Positions 28,864 to 38,589 of a DNA stretch of 64,000 bases are shown piece after piece (within the stretch, counting starts at the first letter, position 1; each line of letters begins with the position of its first letter). The translations under genes were made by a program, and so were the position numbers. The notes below the pieces were generated by a model that searched no databases, was not told where the DNA came from, and saw nothing but the letters and a program-made list of their open reading frames with translations. This stretch comes from Citrobacter rodentium NBRC 105723 = DSM 16636 (lineage in GTDB: Bacteria; Pseudomonadota; Gammaproteobacteria; Enterobacterales; Enterobacteriaceae): contig NZ_CP082833.1 of assembly GCF_021278985.1 (NCBI RefSeq), positions 930,001 to 994,000 on the forward strand. Reading direction: 5' to 3'.

Positions 28864-31046
28864 TCCCCCTCCCGGACCAGCCAGATGGTCGCCAGCGGCG
28901 GCAGCGACAGGCTCAGCGACTGCGGGCGTCCGTGGCTGGCGATGTCGTCGGTTTGCACCACGCCGCCGTTGCCCGCATTGCTGCCGTGATAGTGCATTGA
29001 GTCGGTATTGAGGATTTCGCGCCATTTACCCGGCTGATTGACGCCAAAGCGATAGTCGTGGCGCGGCACCGGGGTGAAGTTGCTGGCGACGATAATTTCA
29101 TTGCCGACCTTATCGCGACGCACAAAAATCAGCACCGAGCGTTCGTTGTCATCCACCACCAGCCATTCGAAGCCATACGGGTCGAAGTCAAGTTCATGCA
29201 GCGCTTTATGGTGGCGATAGGTGAGGTTAAGGTCGCGTACCAGACGCTGGACGCCGTGGTGCCAGTTGTCGCCGCCTTCCAGCAGGTGCCAGTCGAGACT
29301 GCTATCGTGGTTCCACTCGCGCCCCTGGGCGAACTCGTTGCCCATAAACAGCAGCTTCTTGCCGGGGAACGCCCACATCCAGCCATAATAGGCGCGCAGG
29401 TTGGCGAACTTCTGCCAGGCGTCGCCCGGCATACGGTCGAGAATCGATTTCTTGCCGTGGACCACTTCGTCATGCGACAGCGGCAGCACAAAGTTCTCGG
29501 TATAGTTGTAGAGCATCCCGAAGGTCAGCTTACCGTGATGGTACTGGCGATAAACCGGGTCCAGCTTCATATAATCCAGGGTGTCGTGCATCCAGCCAAG
29601 ATTCCACTTGTACCAGAAGCCTAAGCCGCCCGACTCCTGCGGGCGGGAAACGCCGGCAAAGTCGGTGGACTCTTCCGCCATCGTCACCGCGCCGGACGTC
29701 TGTTCGCCAAGGATGCGGTTGGTGTTGCGTAAAAATTCGATCGCTTCGAGGTTCTCGCGCCCGCCGAATTCGTTCGGGATCCACTCGCCCTCTTTGCGGC
29801 TGTAGTCGCGGTAAATCATCGACGCCACCGCATCCACGCGCAGGGCGTCAATGCCGAAGCGCTCAATCCAGTACAGGGCGTTGCCGACCAGGTAGTTGCT
29901 GACCTCGCGGCGACCATAGTTATAGATCAGCGTGTTCCAGTCCTGGTGATAGCCTTCCCGCGGGTCGCTGTGCTCGTACAGCTTCGTGCCGTCGAATTCC
30001 GCCAGCCCGAAATCATCTGACGGAAAGTGCCCCGGCACCCAATCGAGAATGACGTTCAGCCCGGCATGATGCGCGGCGTGAATGAAATAGAGGAAGTCAT
30101 CGCGGGTGCCGAAGCGGCGGGTCGGCGCGTACAGGCCGGTAGGCTGATAGCCCCAGCTGCCGTCGAACGGGTGCTCGTTAACCGGCAGCAGTTCGATATG
30201 GGTAAAGCCCATCCACTTAACGTAGGGGATAAGCTGGTCCGCCAGTTCGCGATAGCTCAACCAGAAGTTGTTGTCGGTATGACGACGCCAGGAGCCGAGA
30301 TGCACCTCATAAATGGAGATGGGCGCATCAAACTGGTTGGCTTTTTTACGCTCCTCGGTTTGTTCGACTTTTTCCGGCAGTCCGCAAATCAGCGAGGCGG
30401 TATCCGGGCGCATCTGCGCTTCGAACGCGTAAGGATCGGCTTTTACGCGCAGATTGCCGTTGGCGTCGATCATCTCATATTTATACAGCTGACCGTTTTG
30501 CGCGCCGGGGATAAACAGCTCCCAGATGCCGCTCTCCTGGCGCAGGCGCATCGGGTGGCGGCGACCGTCCCAGTAGTTGAATTGCCCGACCACCGAGACA
30601 CGACGGGCATTCGGCGCCCAGACGGAAAAACGGGTGCCGGTCACGCCATCCATCGTGTCCGCATGCGCGCCGAGCGTCTCATACGGGCGCAGATGGGTGC
30701 CTTCCGACAGCAGCCAGGCATCCATCTCCTGAATCAATGGGCCAAAGCGGTAGGGATCGTCAATCAGGTTCTGCTGACCATGCCAGATCACCGCAAGCTG
30801 ATAGCGAAAAGGATTTTTACGACGCGGCAATACGCCGCTGAAGAAACCGCGCGAGTCGAGGCATTCAAGCTTGCCGACTTTACGTCCGGTTTTCGGTTCA
30901 ATGACCCACACTTCCGTGGCGTCAGGTAACAGGGCGCGGACTTCAAGTCCGGCGGGGGTCTGGTGCATTCCGAGTACGGAAAAAGGATCCGCAAAATGGC
31001 CTGCGATAAGCGCATTAATCACGTCTCTATCGATACGAACGGACAT
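28860..31046 (-). CDS. glgB: 1,4-alpha-glucan branching enzyme GlgB
   Basis: A 728-aa GH13 enzyme that cuts alpha-1,4 chains and reattaches them as alpha-1,6 branches. An N-terminal pair of CBM48-like domains precedes the catalytic barrel. Nucleophile and acid/base motifs are DALRVDAVASMIYRDYS and AVTMAEESTDFAG, followed by PLSHDEVVHGK. The length equals that of K-12 GlgB. It is first in glgBXCAP; the promoter region is 31047-31260. Confidence 0.98.
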   Translation of the reverse strand: MSVRIDRDVINALIAGHFADPFSVLGMHQTPAGLEVRALLPDATEVWVIEPKTGRKVGKLECLDSRGFFSGVLPRRKNPFRYQLAVIWHGQQNLIDDPYRFGPLIQEMDAWLLSEGTHLRPYETLGAHADTMDGVTGTRFSVWAPNARRVSVVGQFNYWDGRRHPMRLRQESGIWELFIPGAQNGQLYKYEMIDANGNLRVKADPYAFEAQMRPDTASLICGLPEKVEQTEERKKANQFDAPISIYEVHLGSWRRHTDNNFWLSYRELADQLIPYVKWMGFTHIELLPVNEHPFDGSWGYQPTGLYAPTRRFGTRDDFLYFIHAAHHAGLNVILDWVPGHFPSDDFGLAEFDGTKLYEHSDPREGYHQDWNTLIYNYGRREVSNYLVGNALYWIERFGIDALRVDAVASMIYRDYSRKEGEWIPNEFGGRENLEAIEFLRNTNRILGEQTSGAVTMAEESTDFAGVSRPQESGGLGFWYKWNLGWMHDTLDYMKLDPVYRQYHHGKLTFGMLYNYTENFVLPLSHDEVVHGKKSILDRMPGDAWQKFANLRAYYGWMWAFPGKKLLFMGNEFAQGREWNHDSSLDWHLLEGGDNWHHGVQRLVRDLNLTYRHHKALHELDFDPYGFEWLVVDDNERSVLIFVRRDKVGNEIIVASNFTPVPRHDYRFGVNQPGKWREILNTDSMHYHGSNAGNGGVVQTDDIASHGRPQSLSLSLPPLATIWLVREGE

Positions 31047-31410
31047 GGTTGTCTTCCTGTTGTACGGCCTCTCTTCACCGCTACCCAGGGCAACGGCTGG
31101 AGACGCTTTTTTTAACTTTTAACAGCGCAGCACAAAAGTGCATCCTCTCTGCGCCGTCCTGGCTTCAGGCAACGCCTTCATACCTCTCCGGTATCAGCGC
31201 ACCCTTAAAGAATAGCCAACGCTTTCATTAACTCCTGTGAAAAAATGAAACATCTGCGATTACTCCTGTATAGCGCATAAAAAAGGGTGACTCCGCACCC
31301 TGGATAACACTTTGGCAAATTTTTGCGAAGATTCCGAAAACCGGTTCAGCGACCACCATCGCCGGTCTCCCGTAGGCCCGATAAGCGAAGCGCCATCGGG
31401 CAGCTCGCCC
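31047..31410 (-). promoter_or_regulatory. glgB promoter region and asd terminator
   Basis: A 364-nt non-coding gap. The glgB-proximal part holds its promoter; a CRP- or RpoS-type element is likely by comparison with K-12 but was not resolved. A minus-strand terminator hairpin for asd (agggtg/caccct, 31284-31301) is followed on the minus strand by a T-run (31279-31284). A REP arm (taggcccgataagcgaagcg) lies at 31374-31400, near the asd stop. Confidence 0.65.
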
Positions 31411-32514
31411 TTACGCCAGCTGGCGCAGCATCCGGCGTAGCGGTTCCGCCGCGCCCCACAGCAGCTGGTCGCCGACGGTAAAGGCTGACAGATACTCCGG
31501 TCCCATATTGAGTTTGCGCAGACGCCCCACCGGCGTGGTCAGCGTGCCGGTAACCGCCGCCGGGGTCAGCTCGCGCATGGTGATCTCCCGATCGTTTGGC
31601 ACCACTTTCGCCCACGGATTATGCGTCGCCAGCAGCTCTTCCACGGTCGGAATGGACACATCTTTTTTCAATTTAATGGTGAAAGCCTGGCTGTGGCAGC
31701 GCAGCGCGCCGATGCGCACGCACAGTCCATCAACCGGGATCGCGGAAGCGGTGTTGAGAATCTTGTTGGTTTCCGCCTGGCCCTTCCACTCTTCGCGGCT
31801 TTGACCGTTGTCGAGCTGTTTGTCGATCCACGGGATCAGACTACCGGCCAGCGGTACGCCAAAGTTATCCACCGGCAGATCGCCGCTGCGGGTCAGGTGG
31901 GTTACTTTGCGTTCAATGTCGAGGATTGCTGAGGCAGGGGTCGCCAGTTCATCCGCCACGTGGTTATGCAACTGGCCCATCTGGTTGAGCAGTTCGCGCA
32001 TATGGCGCGCGCCGCCGCCGGAAGCCGCCTGGTAAGTAGCAACGGATACCCACTCCACCAGATCGTTGGCAAACAGACCGCCCAGCGACATCAGCATCAG
32101 GCTGACGGTACAGTTGCCCCCAACGAAGGTTTTGATGCCTCTGTTCAGACCATCGTTGATAACGTTCTGGTTAACCGGATCGAGAATAATGATGGCGTCG
32201 TCTTTCATGCGCAGCGAGGAGGCGGCGTCAATCCAGTAGCCCTGCCACCCGCTTTCACGAAGCTTTGGGTAGATTTCGTTGGTATAATCGCCGCCCTGGC
32301 AGGTCACAATAATATCAAGCGCCTTCAGGGCCTCAAGATCGAATGCGTCCTGTAGCGTGCCGGTAGCGCCGCCGAACGTCGGCGCAGCCTGTCCCAGTTG
32401 AGACGTCGAAAAGAAAACAGGGCGAATGGCGTCGAAGTCGCGCTCTTCAACCATGCGTTGCATGAGAACAGAGCCGACCATACCGCGCCAGCCAATAAAA
32501 CCAACATTTTTCAT
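31411..32514 (-). CDS. asd: Aspartate-semialdehyde dehydrogenase Asd
   Basis: A 367-aa NADPH-dependent enzyme that converts L-aspartyl-phosphate to aspartate semialdehyde, the branch point for lysine/DAP, threonine and methionine. The catalytic C135 is in VGGNCTVSLM, and the N-terminal Rossmann loop GFIGWRGMVGS is present. The equal length to K-12 places the acid/base His at about 274. Essential for cell wall DAP. The terminator is at 31279-31301. Confidence 0.98.
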   Translation of the reverse strand: MKNVGFIGWRGMVGSVLMQRMVEERDFDAIRPVFFSTSQLGQAAPTFGGATGTLQDAFDLEALKALDIIVTCQGGDYTNEIYPKLRESGWQGYWIDAASSLRMKDDAIIILDPVNQNVINDGLNRGIKTFVGGNCTVSLMLMSLGGLFANDLVEWVSVATYQAASGGGARHMRELLNQMGQLHNHVADELATPASAILDIERKVTHLTRSGDLPVDNFGVPLAGSLIPWIDKQLDNGQSREEWKGQAETNKILNTASAIPVDGLCVRIGALRCHSQAFTIKLKKDVSIPTVEELLATHNPWAKVVPNDREITMRELTPAAVTGTLTTPVGRLRKLNMGPEYLSAFTVGDQLLWGAAEPLRRMLRQLA

Positions 32515-32705
32515 AGCGTTTTTTTCCTGCAGAGATGTGTGCTGTGTATGCTAACCAGTCTCCTGGTGGCTTATCCTTCACCATACAAAAAGCAGCCAAA
32601 GTCGCAAGTGAAATTAATCAATGATAACGACGCCATCAGTAATGCGACTTATCCCGCTACATACGCAAGCAGAAAGTCCACGGCAATTATCCGGAAATTT
32701 GAGTT

Positions 32706-33299
32706 ATGAATGAAATTATATCAGCGGCAGTTTTATTGATTTTGATTATGGATCCGCTCGGAAATCTGCCCATTTTCATGTCCGTACTGAAGCATACCGA
32801 ACCCAAACGCCGCCGGGCGATTATGGTTCGCGAGCTGTTTATTGCGCTGCTGCTGATGCTGATTTTTCTTTTCGCGGGCGAGAAAATTCTGGCGTTTCTT
32901 AACCTGCGCGCCGAAACGGTATCCATCTCCGGCGGCATTATTCTGTTTCTGATCGCCATAAAGATGATTTTCCCCAGCGCGTCGGGCAACAGCGCGGGTT
33001 TACCGGCGGGCGAGGAGCCGTTTATCGTGCCGTTGGCGATCCCGCTGGTGGCCGGGCCGACTATCCTGGCGACGCTGATGCTGCTGTCGCATCAGTACCC
33101 TAACCAGATGGGGCATCTGGTGATCGCCCTGCTGCTGGCCTGGGGCGGCACTTTTGCCATCCTGATGCAGTCGTCGCTGTTCCTGCGCCTGCTCGGCGAG
33201 AAAGGCGTTAACGCGCTGGAGCGCCTGATGGGGTTGATCCTGGTGATGATGGCGACCCAGATGTTCCTTGATGGCATCCGGATGTGGATGAAGGGGTAA
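32706..33299 (+). CDS. yhgN: MarC family inner membrane protein YhgN
   Basis: A 197-aa protein with six predicted membrane helices and the MarC motif LILIMDPLGNLPIF near the N-terminus. It is divergent from asd (191 nt) and followed by a BIME cluster. The function of the MarC family is unknown; multiple-antibiotic resistance was once claimed and later doubted. Confidence 0.92.
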   Translation: MNEIISAAVLLILIMDPLGNLPIFMSVLKHTEPKRRRAIMVRELFIALLLMLIFLFAGEKILAFLNLRAETVSISGGIILFLIAIKMIFPSASGNSAGLPAGEEPFIVPLAIPLVAGPTILATLMLLSHQYPNQMGHLVIALLLAWGGTFAILMQSSLFLRLLGEKGVNALERLMGLILVMMATQMFLDGIRMWMKG

Positions 33300-33304
33300 T
33301 AAAA

Positions 33305-33546
33305 AAGCCGGGTGGCGCTGACGCTTACCCGGCCTACGGTTTCCCTATGTGCATAACGTTGACCCGGCAAGCGCCACCGGCCTAGCGGGTGGCGTAGGCC
33401 GGATAAGGCGAAGCCGCCATCGGCCTTGTGGATGGTGTAGGCCGGATAAGGCGAAGCCGCCATCCGGCGATACGCCCGGTAAACGTAAGCGCCACCGGCC
33501 TAGCGGATGGCGTAGGCCGGATAAGGTGAAGCCGCCATCCGGCGAT
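33305..33546. repeat. Large BIME cluster between yhgN and gntU
   Basis: About six REP units in alternating orientation within 240 nt. Three near-identical copies of gtaggccggataaggcgaag start at 33394, 33437 and 33512 (the last with one substitution, ggtgaag). Gcgccaccggcctagcggg-type arms lie between. It separates the convergent ends of yhgN and gntU. Confidence 0.9.
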
Positions 33547-33557
33547 GTGCCTGCCAA

Positions 33558-34898
33558 TCAACTCAACAGCTGGAAGGCAATCATCCCGATAATCGCGCCG
33601 ACGGTGCCGAGGATGGTTTCCATCATCGTCCAGGTCTTCAGCGTTTGCGCTTCGCTCGCGCCGGTGAATTTGCCGAACAGCCAGAAACCGGCATCGTTAA
33701 CGTGGGAAACGACAATCGAACCACCCGCGATGCAGATTGACAGCGCCGCCATCTGCGCGCCGGAGAAGTTCAGTTGTTCAATGACCGGCGTCACCAGCCC
33801 TACCGCCGTCAGACAGGCCACGGTCGCGGAACCCTGAATGATACGCACCGCCGCCGCGAGCACGAAGCAGGTTATAGCAATCGGCAGGCCCATGCCGGTT
33901 AACGCTTCGCCCAGCGCCGGGCCGACGCCGGAATCCACCAGCACCTGCTTGAACACGCCGCCTGCACCGATCACCAGCAGAATAATCCCCGCCGGTTGCA
34001 GCGCGTGACCGCAGATCTCCATCACTTTGTCTTTCGGCATTCCCTGACGCATCGCCAGGCCATAAATCGCTACCAGGCACGCCACCAGGATCGCGGTGAA
34101 CGGATGGCCGATAAACTCAAACCATTCATAAGCCGTTGAGCCTTCCGGCACGAAGCGCGCAGCGATGGTTTTCAGCCCCACCAGCACCAGCGGCAGCAGG
34201 ATCAGCGCCAGGCTGAAGCCAAAGGAGGGCATTTTGCCTTCGCCCAAATGCGGTTCGGTAATGTCGTCGGGAATACGCAGCTCAACGTAGCGGCTGATAA
34301 AGTTGCCCCACAGCGGCCCGGCGATAATCATCCCCGGGATCGCCGCGCACAGGCCAATCAGGATCATCCAGCCAAAATCGGCGTGCATCTGCGAAGCCAG
34401 CAGCATCGGCGCAGGCCCCGGCAGCAGGAACGCCGCAGCCGCAGCCACCCCGGCAAACAGCGGGATCACCAGCTTCACCAGATTGGTGCCGGTATGGCGC
34501 GCCATTGAGAACGCAACGCTGATCAGCAGCACGATCGCCACTTCAAAGAACAGCGGCAGCGCGCAAATCAGGCCGGCCAGACCAATCGCGTAGTGCGCGC
34601 GACTGTGGCCAAAAGATTTCAGCATTTTGACGGCAATTTGATCGACCGCACCGGTTTCATGCAAAATTTTGCCGAACATAGCCCCTAACGCGACCACTAT
34701 CGCCAGGAAGCCCAGCGTACCGCCCATCCCTTTTTCCATCGTCGCCGCGATTTTATCGAGCGGCATACCGGAAAAAAGACCTGCACCTATAGATACCACC
34801 ATCAAAGCAACGAAGGCATGCATACGCGCCTTCATTACTAAAAACAGCAGCAGTAAAACCGAACCTACTGCTGTTAAAACAAGCGTTAATGTACTCAA
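33558..34898 (-). CDS. gntU: Low-affinity gluconate permease GntU
   Basis: A 446-aa GntP-family permease with about 12 membrane segments. Conserved landmarks are GAGGVFKQVLVDSGVG and SHVNDAGFWLFGKF in the C-terminal half. It lies 3 nt after gntK (same strand), forming gntKU under GntR control. Paralogue of GntT (6523-7839). Confidence 0.97.
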   Translation of the reverse strand: MSTLTLVLTAVGSVLLLLFLVMKARMHAFVALMVVSIGAGLFSGMPLDKIAATMEKGMGGTLGFLAIVVALGAMFGKILHETGAVDQIAVKMLKSFGHSRAHYAIGLAGLICALPLFFEVAIVLLISVAFSMARHTGTNLVKLVIPLFAGVAAAAAFLLPGPAPMLLASQMHADFGWMILIGLCAAIPGMIIAGPLWGNFISRYVELRIPDDITEPHLGEGKMPSFGFSLALILLPLVLVGLKTIAARFVPEGSTAYEWFEFIGHPFTAILVACLVAIYGLAMRQGMPKDKVMEICGHALQPAGIILLVIGAGGVFKQVLVDSGVGPALGEALTGMGLPIAITCFVLAAAVRIIQGSATVACLTAVGLVTPVIEQLNFSGAQMAALSICIAGGSIVVSHVNDAGFWLFGKFTGASEAQTLKTWTMMETILGTVGAIIGMIAFQLLS

Positions 34899-34901
34899 AA
34901 C

Positions 34902-35429
34902 TTACTGCCTTTTGTTAATAGCCTCAATGGTGCTCGCAACCACACCGTCCAGCGGCTGATCGATATCCACCACCAGCACGTCTGTTTCATCCGCACCCGG
35001 CTCCTGCAACGTATCGAACTGCGTCACCAGCATCTGGGTTTTAAAGAAGTGACCTTTACGCGCTTTCAGTCGGCTTTCAATGACGTCGAAATCGCCTTTC
35101 AGGTAGATGAAAGAGAGATTCGGATTTCCGTCGCGCAGGAGATCGCGATAGTGTTTTTTCAGCGCGGAACAGACGATCAGCGAAACCTTGTTGGTACGCT
35201 GCATGGCAAACGCGGCGTCGTTCAGCGCCTGCAGCCACGGCTTACGGTCATCATCATTCAGCGGTTCGCCAGAGGCCATTTTCTCAATATTGCGACGCGG
35301 ATGAAGAAAATCGCCATCAAGAAACGCGGCATTAAGCTGATGCGCCACTTCGCTTGCAACGGCGGATTTGCCGCTGCCCGATACGCCCATCAGAACGTAA
35401 ACGTGGTGATCATGGTTAGTCGTGCTCAA
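34902..35429 (-). CDS. gntK: Gluconokinase GntK
   Basis: A 175-aa kinase that converts gluconate to 6-phosphogluconate for the Entner-Doudoroff or pentose phosphate route. Walker A is GVSGSGKS at residues 15-22. The chosen start is a TTG codon at 35429, which yields the K-12 N-terminus (MSTTNHDHH) and follows a GGGGG ribosome site at a 7-nt spacing; a longer reading starting at 35450, also with TTG, adds seven residues with no family support. It is first in gntKU. Confidence 0.93.
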   Translation of the reverse strand: MSTTNHDHHVYVLMGVSGSGKSAVASEVAHQLNAAFLDGDFLHPRRNIEKMASGEPLNDDDRKPWLQALNDAAFAMQRTNKVSLIVCSALKKHYRDLLRDGNPNLSFIYLKGDFDVIESRLKARKGHFFKTQMLVTQFDTLQEPGADETDVLVVDIDQPLDGVVASTIEAINKRQ

Positions 35430-35459
35430 AGTGGTGCCCCCACAGTACAAGAATCAGGA

Positions 35460-35489
35460 ATTGTTACGGGTAACTGTTATCGGTAACAT
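35460..35489 (-). promoter_or_regulatory. Tandem GntR operators upstream of gntKU
   Basis: Two GntR operators overlap by two bases: attgttacgggtaact (35460-35475) and ctgttatcggtaacat (35474-35489), the second reading ATGTTACCGATAACAG on the minus strand, an essentially perfect consensus. They lie 30-60 nt upstream of the gntK TTG. Confidence 0.85.
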
Positions 35490-35568
35490 TGTCCAGCCGT
35501 ACCCTCCTGGAAGCAATGTTCAAACGTGCCAGAAGTGAATAAGTGTGAGCTAGCTCAAATTTGTTACG

Positions 35569-36564
35569 TTAAATAGATCCACCTGGTGACAAGGTGAAAC
35601 CTAAATCTAACATTTTTGGCGTCACGCTTTCGCCACGGATCCGCGCCAGCAGACGCTCGGCGCCGATGCTGCCCATCCGCTCGCGCGGCGTCAGGACGCT
35701 GGCCAGGCGCGGTTCCATCACCTGACCGATATCGTGGCCGTGGAAACCGGCAATCGCCATATCACGCGGGATTGAAAGCCCCAGGCGCTGGCATTCAAAC
35801 GCCGCGCCGACCGCCAGATCGTCGTTGGTGCAGAAAATACCGTCCAGCTGCGGGTATTCCCGGCGCGCCTGGCGAATGAGCTCAATCCCCGATGAATAGG
35901 AAGAAGACTGCTCTACCATCACACTGTAAGGCACCAGGCCCGCGTCCAGCATCGCCTGTTCATAACCCTTCTGTTTGATAATAGTTCGTTCGTCGAGACG
36001 CGCCCCGAGATAAGCGATATGACGATGCCCACGGGCAATAATCGCGGCGGTCATCTGGCGTGCGGCTTCAAAGTTGTCAAAGCCGACGGCAATATCCAGG
36101 CAGGGCGACTGACTGTCCATCAGTTCGACCACCGGAATGCCCGCCACTTCAATCATTTTCAGGGTGCGCGGAGTATGGGTGCGTTCGGTGAGAATCAGGC
36201 CGTCGATGTTCCAGGAGAGCATCGACTCCAGACGCTCCTGCTCCATCTCGGGCTTATAGCCGTAGTGCGCCAGCATGGTCTGGTAGCCGTGGGCATCCGT
36301 CACTGCTTCGATACCGCGCAGCACTTCCGCGAACACCTGGTTAGTTAATGACGGCAGCAGAACGCCAATCGCCCGGCTGGTGGCGTTAGAGAGAATATCA
36401 GGGGCGCGATTGGGAATGTAACCCAGTTCATCAAGTGCAGCGGCAATCTTGCCCCGTAGCGCAACGGAAACCTGCTCCGGGTTACGCAAAAAGCGACTGA
36501 CCGTCATTTTGGTCACGCCTACGCGGTCGGCTACATCCTGAAGTACGGGTCTTTTCTTTTTCAT
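35569..36564 (-). CDS. gntR: Gluconate operon repressor GntR
   Basis: A 331-aa LacI-family repressor of gntT, gntKU and the edd/eda genes, released by gluconate. The N-terminal LacI HTH is VLQDVADRVGVTKMTVSRFLRN, followed by the periplasmic-binding-like sensor (for example GHRHIAYLGARLDE). The start at 36564 (MKKKRPVLQDV) has an AGGA ribosome site and matches K-12; a 19-residue upstream extension is not supported. It lies upstream of and co-oriented with gntKU. Confidence 0.97.
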   Translation of the reverse strand: MKKKRPVLQDVADRVGVTKMTVSRFLRNPEQVSVALRGKIAAALDELGYIPNRAPDILSNATSRAIGVLLPSLTNQVFAEVLRGIEAVTDAHGYQTMLAHYGYKPEMEQERLESMLSWNIDGLILTERTHTPRTLKMIEVAGIPVVELMDSQSPCLDIAVGFDNFEAARQMTAAIIARGHRHIAYLGARLDERTIIKQKGYEQAMLDAGLVPYSVMVEQSSSYSSGIELIRQARREYPQLDGIFCTNDDLAVGAAFECQRLGLSIPRDMAIAGFHGHDIGQVMEPRLASVLTPRERMGSIGAERLLARIRGESVTPKMLDLGFTLSPGGSI

Positions 36565-36656
36565 CGTCCTGAAAGATATAAAAGGGATAGATTTTCCCAG
36601 TTTACCACGGACGTGCGGCAACCTTCCCGATTAGTCGGGAAGGTTGTGATATTTAT

Positions 36657-37352
36657 TTATACCGGTGGTAAATCAAACAACAGCACTTCGCTGTTGCTGT
36701 CAGCATGGATCGAAATGGCTTGCTCATCCCAAATCGCCAGCCCGTCGCTGGTGGTCGCTCTGGTGCCGTTAATGGTCACTTCGCCTTTCACCACCTGGAT
36801 CCAGACGCGGCGCTCCGCGGCAATCTGATGCACCGACTGCTCATCTTTCGCCAGCGCCCAGCGGTACAGTTCCATATCCTGGTACACTTTCAGCGAACCG
36901 TCGCGGGCATCCGGCGACAGCACCAGCTGTTTCCCCTGCGCGGCGTCGAAACGGCGCTGTTCATAACGCGGGGTGATGCCGGTTTTTTCCGGGATAATCC
37001 AGATCTGATACAGACGCAGACGATCCGTTTTGCTCGGGTTGTACTCCGAGTGACGCACCCCGGTTCCCGCGCTCATAATCTGGAATTCACCGGCGGGCAC
37101 CTGCTCTTTATTGCCCATACTGTCCTGATGCTCTACAGCGCCTTCCAGCACGTAGGTCAGGATCTCCATGTCTTTATGTGGATGGGTGCCAAAGCCCTGG
37201 CCCGCGTCGATCACGTCATCGTTTATTACCCGCAGCGCCGAAAAGCCCATAAAGTTCGGGTCGTAATAATCGGCAAAAGAGAAGGTATGCCAGGAATCCA
37301 GCCAGCCGTGATTTGCATGGCCGCGGTCGTTTGCTTTGCGTAAGTAGATCAT
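36657..37352 (-). CDS. yhhW: Pirin-like quercetin 2,3-dioxygenase YhhW
   Basis: A 231-aa bicupin pirin-family protein with quercetinase activity in vitro for the K-12 orthologue. The metal-binding histidines are in GFGTHPHKDMEIL (expected H57 and H59) and GTGVRHSEYNPSK (expected H101, with E103). The ATG at 37352 gives the K-12 N-terminus MIYLRKAN; the upstream in-frame extension to 37454 is not credible. It is a separate unit from yhhX. Confidence 0.93.
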   Translation of the reverse strand: MIYLRKANDRGHANHGWLDSWHTFSFADYYDPNFMGFSALRVINDDVIDAGQGFGTHPHKDMEILTYVLEGAVEHQDSMGNKEQVPAGEFQIMSAGTGVRHSEYNPSKTDRLRLYQIWIIPEKTGITPRYEQRRFDAAQGKQLVLSPDARDGSLKVYQDMELYRWALAKDEQSVHQIAAERRVWIQVVKGEVTINGTRATTSDGLAIWDEQAISIHADSNSEVLLFDLPPV

Positions 37353-37475
37353 TGTGTTCACCCCCGTATGTTTTCGATGGGGTAAGTGTGGACTCAATCG
37401 CTCAGGGATCATAGAGGGTGAAAATTGACTCCTCTGTTCAAAAAATATGAACAAGTACAGAGGAGCCGCTCAGCC

Positions 37476-38513
37476 TTATCGGGCAAGGGTAATGGTGGCA
37501 GGTGAAGCCTGTTCAAACGCCCGTTCGAGGATTTCCAGGTTGGTAAGAACCTCAGATTCCTTGACGTAATTTGGCACGCCGTGACTCAGCGTCTCAAACA
37601 GCGCATCGTAGACGCGACCGTAATCGCCCACCTCCGGCGTGACCTCTTCGCGTACCGTCACTCCTTCGTTGTTGACGTACTCCAGTACGCCCACGGAATC
37701 ATCCGCCGCAAATCCCGCGTCGCCCGGCATGATATTGGCCTTCAGGCTGGTCTCCTGCTGGTCGATACCGTATTTAATAAACGAGCCTCGGGTGCCGTGA
37801 ACGATAAATTTCGGATAATCGATTTTCACCAGATGGCTGGTTTTGACGATGGCTTTCAGGTCGCCGAAGAACAGCTGCGCTTCAAAGGTATCGTCCGGGT
37901 TAGCTTTATTGCGCAGGCTACGGATGTCATACGCCACGTGATCCGGGCGACCAAACAGCGAGATGATTTGATCCATCGTGTGTACGCCGAGGCCGTAAAA
38001 TGAGCCATCCTGCGGCAGCCCCGGTTTGCTTTCCGCCACCGGGCGGTAGTAGTCGAAGTGGCTTTCGACTTCGACAATGTCTCCCAGCTTGCCGCTTTCA
38101 ATGGCTTTTTTGGCGGTCAGGAAGCAGGAGTCGAAACGACGGTTCTGATACGGCGTCACCGTCAGCCCTTTGCTTCGCGCCAGTTCGAACAGTTCTTTGG
38201 CCTCGCGCATCGTCGGGGTAAACGGCTTCTCAACCAGCACGTTTTTCCCGGCTTCCAGCGCCCGTTTCGCGTACTCAAAATGGCTGTCGGCGTGGGTACA
38301 GACGATCACCAGTTTCACCTGCGGGTCGTCCAGCACTTCATGCAGATCGCTGGTGAAATGAATGTGCGAATAGACCGGCGCCTGCTCTTCCGGCTTCGGA
38401 TGACGACGGAAGATATGCGCCACGTGCCAGCTCTCTTTGCGATTAAGAACGTAAGGAAGATGATAGCGGGTGGTGCTTTTACCAAAGCCAATAAATGCGC
38501 AATGTAAAGTCAT
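37476..38513 (-). CDS. yhhX: Gfo/Idh/MocA family oxidoreductase YhhX
   Basis: A 345-aa NAD(P)-binding oxidoreductase with an N-terminal Rossmann site (CAFIGFGKSTTRYHLPYV) and the characteristic EKP motif in NVLVEKPFTPTMREA. The substrate is unknown. The start at 38513 matches K-12 (length 345). In E. coli, yhhX is linked to the adjacent RyhB locus and gives iron-responsive phenotypes; read-through from RyhB would enter yhhX in the sense direction. Confidence 0.92.
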   Translation of the reverse strand: MTLHCAFIGFGKSTTRYHLPYVLNRKESWHVAHIFRRHPKPEEQAPVYSHIHFTSDLHEVLDDPQVKLVIVCTHADSHFEYAKRALEAGKNVLVEKPFTPTMREAKELFELARSKGLTVTPYQNRRFDSCFLTAKKAIESGKLGDIVEVESHFDYYRPVAESKPGLPQDGSFYGLGVHTMDQIISLFGRPDHVAYDIRSLRNKANPDDTFEAQLFFGDLKAIVKTSHLVKIDYPKFIVHGTRGSFIKYGIDQQETSLKANIMPGDAGFAADDSVGVLEYVNNEGVTVREEVTPEVGDYGRVYDALFETLSHGVPNYVKESEVLTNLEILERAFEQASPATITLAR

Positions 38514-38589
38514 AGGTGCGTCCTTTTTAAGGTGGTTGCCTACACCATAGCGCAAAGCGGGAAAAGACGACACGTCAGAGCCCGAAACC

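Noticed and set aside
28864..29025. A 54-residue N-terminal extension of glgX
   Set aside because: It lies inside glgB, is Arg/Gln-rich and has no equivalent in K-12 GlgX; the ATGA overlap start is better.
33305..33546. A possible CRISPR array
   Set aside because: Units alternate in orientation and are REP palindromes; there are no uniform spacers and no cas genes in the window.
33345..33557. A 70-aa repetitive reading frame in the BIME cluster
   Set aside because: Its internal repeats (PDGGFTLSGL type) are translated REP sequence, not a protein.
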